Shown here: piece by piece, positions 24,040-24,813 of the stretch
Position numbering within the stretch: the stretch's first letter is position 1
How the letters are laid out: every line of letters begins with the position of its first letter
Position numbers and translations under genes: made by a program
Assembly (NCBI GenBank): GCA_009843565.1
Contig: VYDF01000009.1
Span: 1-24,813, forward strand
Reading direction: 5' to 3'
DNA: 24,813 bases
DNA from: Acidimicrobiia bacterium
GTDB taxonomy: Bacteria > Actinomycetota > Acidimicrobiia > Acidimicrobiales > Bin134
The notes under the pieces: generated by a model
What the model was told of the DNA's origin: nothing
Seen by the model: the letters and a program-made list of their open reading frames with translations, nothing else
Databases searched by the model: none

Positions 24040-24612
24040 ATGGGTTCTACCCTCCTGAACACGGCATTTGATGCCGCGGCGGGCGCCGCAGTCGACGTTG
24101 ATACAACAGCGCCGCCGCTTCCGATCCGTGTCATTCGCAGCCCCCGGCGCCGCAAGACTGCCGCAGCCAAGCTCCTGCCCGACTGCATCGAGGTACGGGT
24201 ACCCGCGGGGATGACCCCCGACGCCGAGGCCGAGATGGTGGCCAGCCTTGTAGCCCGCCTCGAGCGCAAACGGGCCGCCGAAGCCGGCGGGGTAGATCTG
24301 GCCGAGCGAGCCATGAAACTGGCCTGCCGCTACGGCCTGCCCCAGCCGGAGTCGGTCACCTGGGCCGAGCAGAACGACCGCTGGGCCTCATGCACCTCAG
24401 CTCGGGGCACCATCCGCATCTCCACCCGCCTGGCCCGGGTTCCCGCCTGGGTGCTCGACGCCGTGATCGTCCACGAACTAGCCCATCTTTCTGAGCCCAA
24501 CCACAGCCCCGCCTTCTGGGAACTGGCCAACCGCTACCCCCGCCAAGAACGGGCCTCCGGCTTTCTCGAGGCCATGTCTGCCGGTCACTGCGACCCCTGC
24601 CACACTGTCTGA
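24040..24612 (+). CDS. YgjP/DUF45-family metallopeptidase
   Basis: The product is 190 aa. The catalytic motif HELAHLSEPNHSPAFWEL (HExxH then a distal His) lies near residue 145, preceded by ENDRWASCTSARGTI-type sequence (here QNDRWASCTS) that is diagnostic of the YgjP/DUF45 family of predicted zinc metallopeptidases. The N-terminal part includes a basic stretch (RSPRRRKTAA) and VRVPAGMTPDAE. There is no signal peptide, so it is probably cytosolic; its target is unknown. ATG 24040 is chosen from the TATGGT box 6 nt upstream. GTG 24037 is one codon earlier. Confidence 0.9.
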   Translation: MGSTLLNTAFDAAAGAAVDVDTTAPPLPIRVIRSPRRRKTAAAKLLPDCIEVRVPAGMTPDAEAEMVASLVARLERKRAAEAGGVDLAERAMKLACRYGLPQPESVTWAEQNDRWASCTSARGTIRISTRLARVPAWVLDAVIVHELAHLSEPNHSPAFWELANRYPRQERASGFLEAMSAGHCDPCHTV

Positions 24613-24697
24613 GCTAAGCGGAGAACTTCATCGCCGCTCACTCAGACCCGGCGCCCTGATCGCGCCTCATTAGCGGGGGTGGGGCAGACTGAGGCCG

Positions 24698-24813
24698 ATG
24701 GGCGAGCGGATCTTCTATGCGGCCAGCGTGCACGACGAGTCCGAGATCGATGCGGTTGTCGAGGTGCTGCGGGGCGGGGCGGCGGCGCTGTGGCCGGGGC
24801 GCAACGTCACCGC
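24698..24813 (+). CDS. DegT/DnrJ/EryC1-family aminotransferase (N-terminal part only)
   Basis: Only 38 codons are visible before the window ends. The product begins MGERIFYAASVHDES, then EIDAVVEVLRGG and PGRNVT. A start of this kind, with an E-(x)-AV-x-VL-x-GG helix, is typical of sugar-nucleotide aminotransferases of the DegT/DnrJ/EryC1/StrS family. The catalytic lysine is outside the window. GAGG at 24691-24694 precedes ATG 24698 at short spacing. The 85-bp gap after the metallopeptidase shows no strong terminator. Confidence 0.55.
   Translation, partial: MGERIFYAASVHDESEIDAVVEVLRGGAAALWPGRNVT

Overview
The window looks like chromosomal DNA of a GC-rich actinomycete. The coding is dense and all on recognisable families: an MtrA-MtrB-lipoprotein signalling operon, a PimB'-type mannosyltransferase, a DUF222/HNH protein of the mycobacterial '13E12' type, an F420/PPOX-type flavoprotein, a DUF1214 protein and an actinobacterial class A penicillin-binding protein. 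Several genes appear to be leaderless, which is also common in Actinomycetota. The gene mix would suit Acidimicrobiia or a relative, but that placement is inference. There are no tRNAs, insertion sequences, CRISPR arrays or phage genes. No stretch above about 300 bases lacks a gene, apart from the interval around 15.04-15.47 kb, which holds the RNase P RNA.

Layout. 1-1504 (minus): a DUF222/HNH nuclease whose reading frame continues without a stop through seven perfect 51-bp tandem repeats and off the left edge. 1505-1712: an AT-rich gap. 1713-2000: a small membrane protein. 2013-3071 (minus): a threonine aldolase broken by one in-frame TAG. 3074-6922 (plus): an inositol-monophosphatase family enzyme, then mtrA, mtrB and a short LpqB-like GerMN lipoprotein. 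6978-9289 (minus): phosphofructokinase and an AlaC-like aminotransferase. 9320-13571 (minus): trpD, queG, pimB, a membrane protein and an SRPBCC protein packed as one operon. 13596-15035 (plus): a glycerol-kinase-like sugar kinase, then rnpB. 15473-22789 (minus): a membrane protein, a coiled-coil zinc-ribbon protein, a class A PBP, a PPOX flavoprotein, a CoA-ester lyase, an acetoacetyl-CoA synthetase and a small membrane protein. 22830-23942 (minus): a DUF1214 protein. 24040-24612 (plus): a YgjP/DUF45 metallopeptidase. 24698 to the right edge (plus): the start of a DegT-family aminotransferase.

How the genes fit together. Much of the window concerns the cell envelope: MtrAB sensing, PIM mannosylation, PBP, GerMN lipoprotein and small membrane proteins. 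The rest is central metabolism (PFK, alanine aminotransferase, acetoacetate activation, C-C lyase, tryptophan) and RNA (RNase P, queuosine reductase).

The most notable points are the repeat-tailed HNH protein with alternating A/B units, a recurring TANNNT box 6-7 nt upstream of start codons, the amber-interrupted aldolase, the altered glycerol-contact residues of the sugar kinase, the calcium-repeat-like tail on the PBP, and the degenerate repeats leading into mtrA.
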